This document shows positions 63,673-64,000 of a DNA stretch of 64,000 bases, one piece after another. The stretch spans positions 1,922,001-1,986,000 of the forward strand of contig NZ_CP177239.1 of assembly GCF_046773475.1 (NCBI RefSeq), in the 5' to 3' direction. Made by a program: the position numbers and the translations under genes. The first letter of the stretch is position 1, and each line of letters opens with the position of its first letter. Under the pieces are notes generated by a model. It worked only from the letters and a program-made list of their open reading frames with translations. It did not search any database and was not told the DNA's origin. The DNA comes from Nitratireductor aquimarinus (GTDB taxonomy: Bacteria; Pseudomonadota; Alphaproteobacteria; Rhizobiales; Rhizobiaceae).

Positions 63673-63990
63673 ATGTCGACTTATTGCATAACGTTTCGAA
63701 TTGCAGAAAAGACAGTTGGTGCAGCAACCTACGCCGATCGACGACAGTCGTTAATCAATGCTGTCCACTGCGACAATGGGTATTGGGAGGAATCGACTTC
63801 CTTCATCCTTGCAACGTCTGACCTAGACACGCAAAGCTTTGCTAAGTTGGCGGCCAAGGGATTAAGCCAAGCTGACGATAAGCTTGTCGTCTTTGATCCT
63901 TCAGATATGTCGCTGGCTTACTTCGGTGATATCCGGCACCCGGACGCATTATCGTCGTTCTTCAACATCGCGCTCGAAGTCGGCCAATAG
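63673..63990 (+). CDS. Small protein of unknown function, possibly Cas2/SinR-like fold
   Basis: 105 residues, ATG at 63673 with GGGAGG ten bases upstream. MSTYCITFRIAEKTVGAATY then ADRRQSLINAVH, followed by YWEESTSFILATSDLDTQSF and KLVVFDPSDMSLAYFGDI, gives a short alternating strand-helix pattern. This resembles the small ferredoxin-like proteins annotated as SinR or Cas2-like, but I cannot assign it firmly. It is AT-rich and lies in the presumed integrated element. No CRISPR repeats or cas1 are nearby, so a Cas role is not suggested. Confidence 0.6.
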   Translation: MSTYCITFRIAEKTVGAATYADRRQSLINAVHCDNGYWEESTSFILATSDLDTQSFAKLAAKGLSQADDKLVVFDPSDMSLAYFGDIRHPDALSSFFNIALEVGQ

Positions 63991-64000
63991 GACGAACGGA

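Noticed and set aside
63673..63990. cas2 gene
   Set aside because: Only a loose fold resemblance; no CRISPR repeats or cas1 within the window.

Overview
The window reads as chromosomal DNA of an alphaproteobacterium of the order Hyphomicrobiales (Rhizobiales), probably in the Phyllobacteriaceae/Rhizobiaceae range. The reasons are dense GC-rich coding, a tRNA-His of the alphaproteobacterial type without G-1, several families of rhizobial-type dispersed palindromic repeats, and a gene order (phaP, cbrA, fbpAB, acsA2, asmA, potFGHI, puuA, aceA, puuA-like, puuB) that, from memory, resembles the SMc00761-SMc00784 region of Sinorhizobium meliloti. That synteny was recalled, not computed, and the genus cannot be settled by eye.

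Layout. 1-4046: the end of an RTX-like secreted protein and its type I exporter (ABC protein plus HlyD adaptor), in visibly more AT-rich DNA that ends at tRNA-His (4270-4346). 4419-5121: phasin gene phaP; its 3' UTR holds three hairpins that each expose an anti-Shine-Dalgarno CCUCC-type loop (cuckoo/CcsR-like RNA), and its promoter overlaps a direct repeat. 5218-8939: cell-cycle kinase cbrA behind a perfect CtrA box. 8979-11972: ferric iron uptake genes fbpA-fbpB under an Irr-type palindrome. 12233-16375: acetoacetyl-CoA synthetase and an AsmA protein. 16509-22004: puuA-potFGHI, putrescine uptake and glutamylation. 22222-24676: an MDR oxidoreductase and a RamB/ScfR-type regulator divergent from aceA. 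25265-30457: isocitrate lyase, a small co-transcribed ORF, a degenerate receiver, a second PuuA-like ligase and PuuB. 30678-34832: an SLC13-type carrier, an SDR and an aldehyde dehydrogenase. 35143-39212: zwf-pgl-edd (Entner-Doudoroff). 39263-42735: DUF2254, a GlxA-type regulator, folD. 42952-51074: a surface polysaccharide cluster (chain-length regulator, flippase, four glycosyltransferase-type proteins) with CtrA-like boxes in both divergent promoters. 51181-54927: YegD-like Hsp70, proC, SAF-domain oxidoreductase. 54980-59021: Lrp regulator divergent from a fused indolepyruvate ferredoxin oxidoreductase. 59708-62376: an SsuABC/TauABC-type transporter. 62530-62605: tRNA-Phe, followed by AT-rich DNA with excisionase-like genes that looks like the start of an integrated element.

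Functionally the core is central carbon and nitrogen supply: PHB turnover (phasin, AcsA2), glyoxylate shunt, Entner-Doudoroff, polyamine import and breakdown, and iron uptake. A CtrA-centred cell-cycle theme links cbrA and the polysaccharide cluster. The two ends (type I secretion beside tRNA-His; HTH genes beside tRNA-Phe) look like accessory DNA attached to the 3' ends of tRNA genes. The most interesting objects are the triple CCUCC-loop RNA in the phasin 3' UTR, the set of CtrA-like boxes, a candidate small RNA at about 11999-12145, and the tRNA-Phe-linked element that runs off the right edge.
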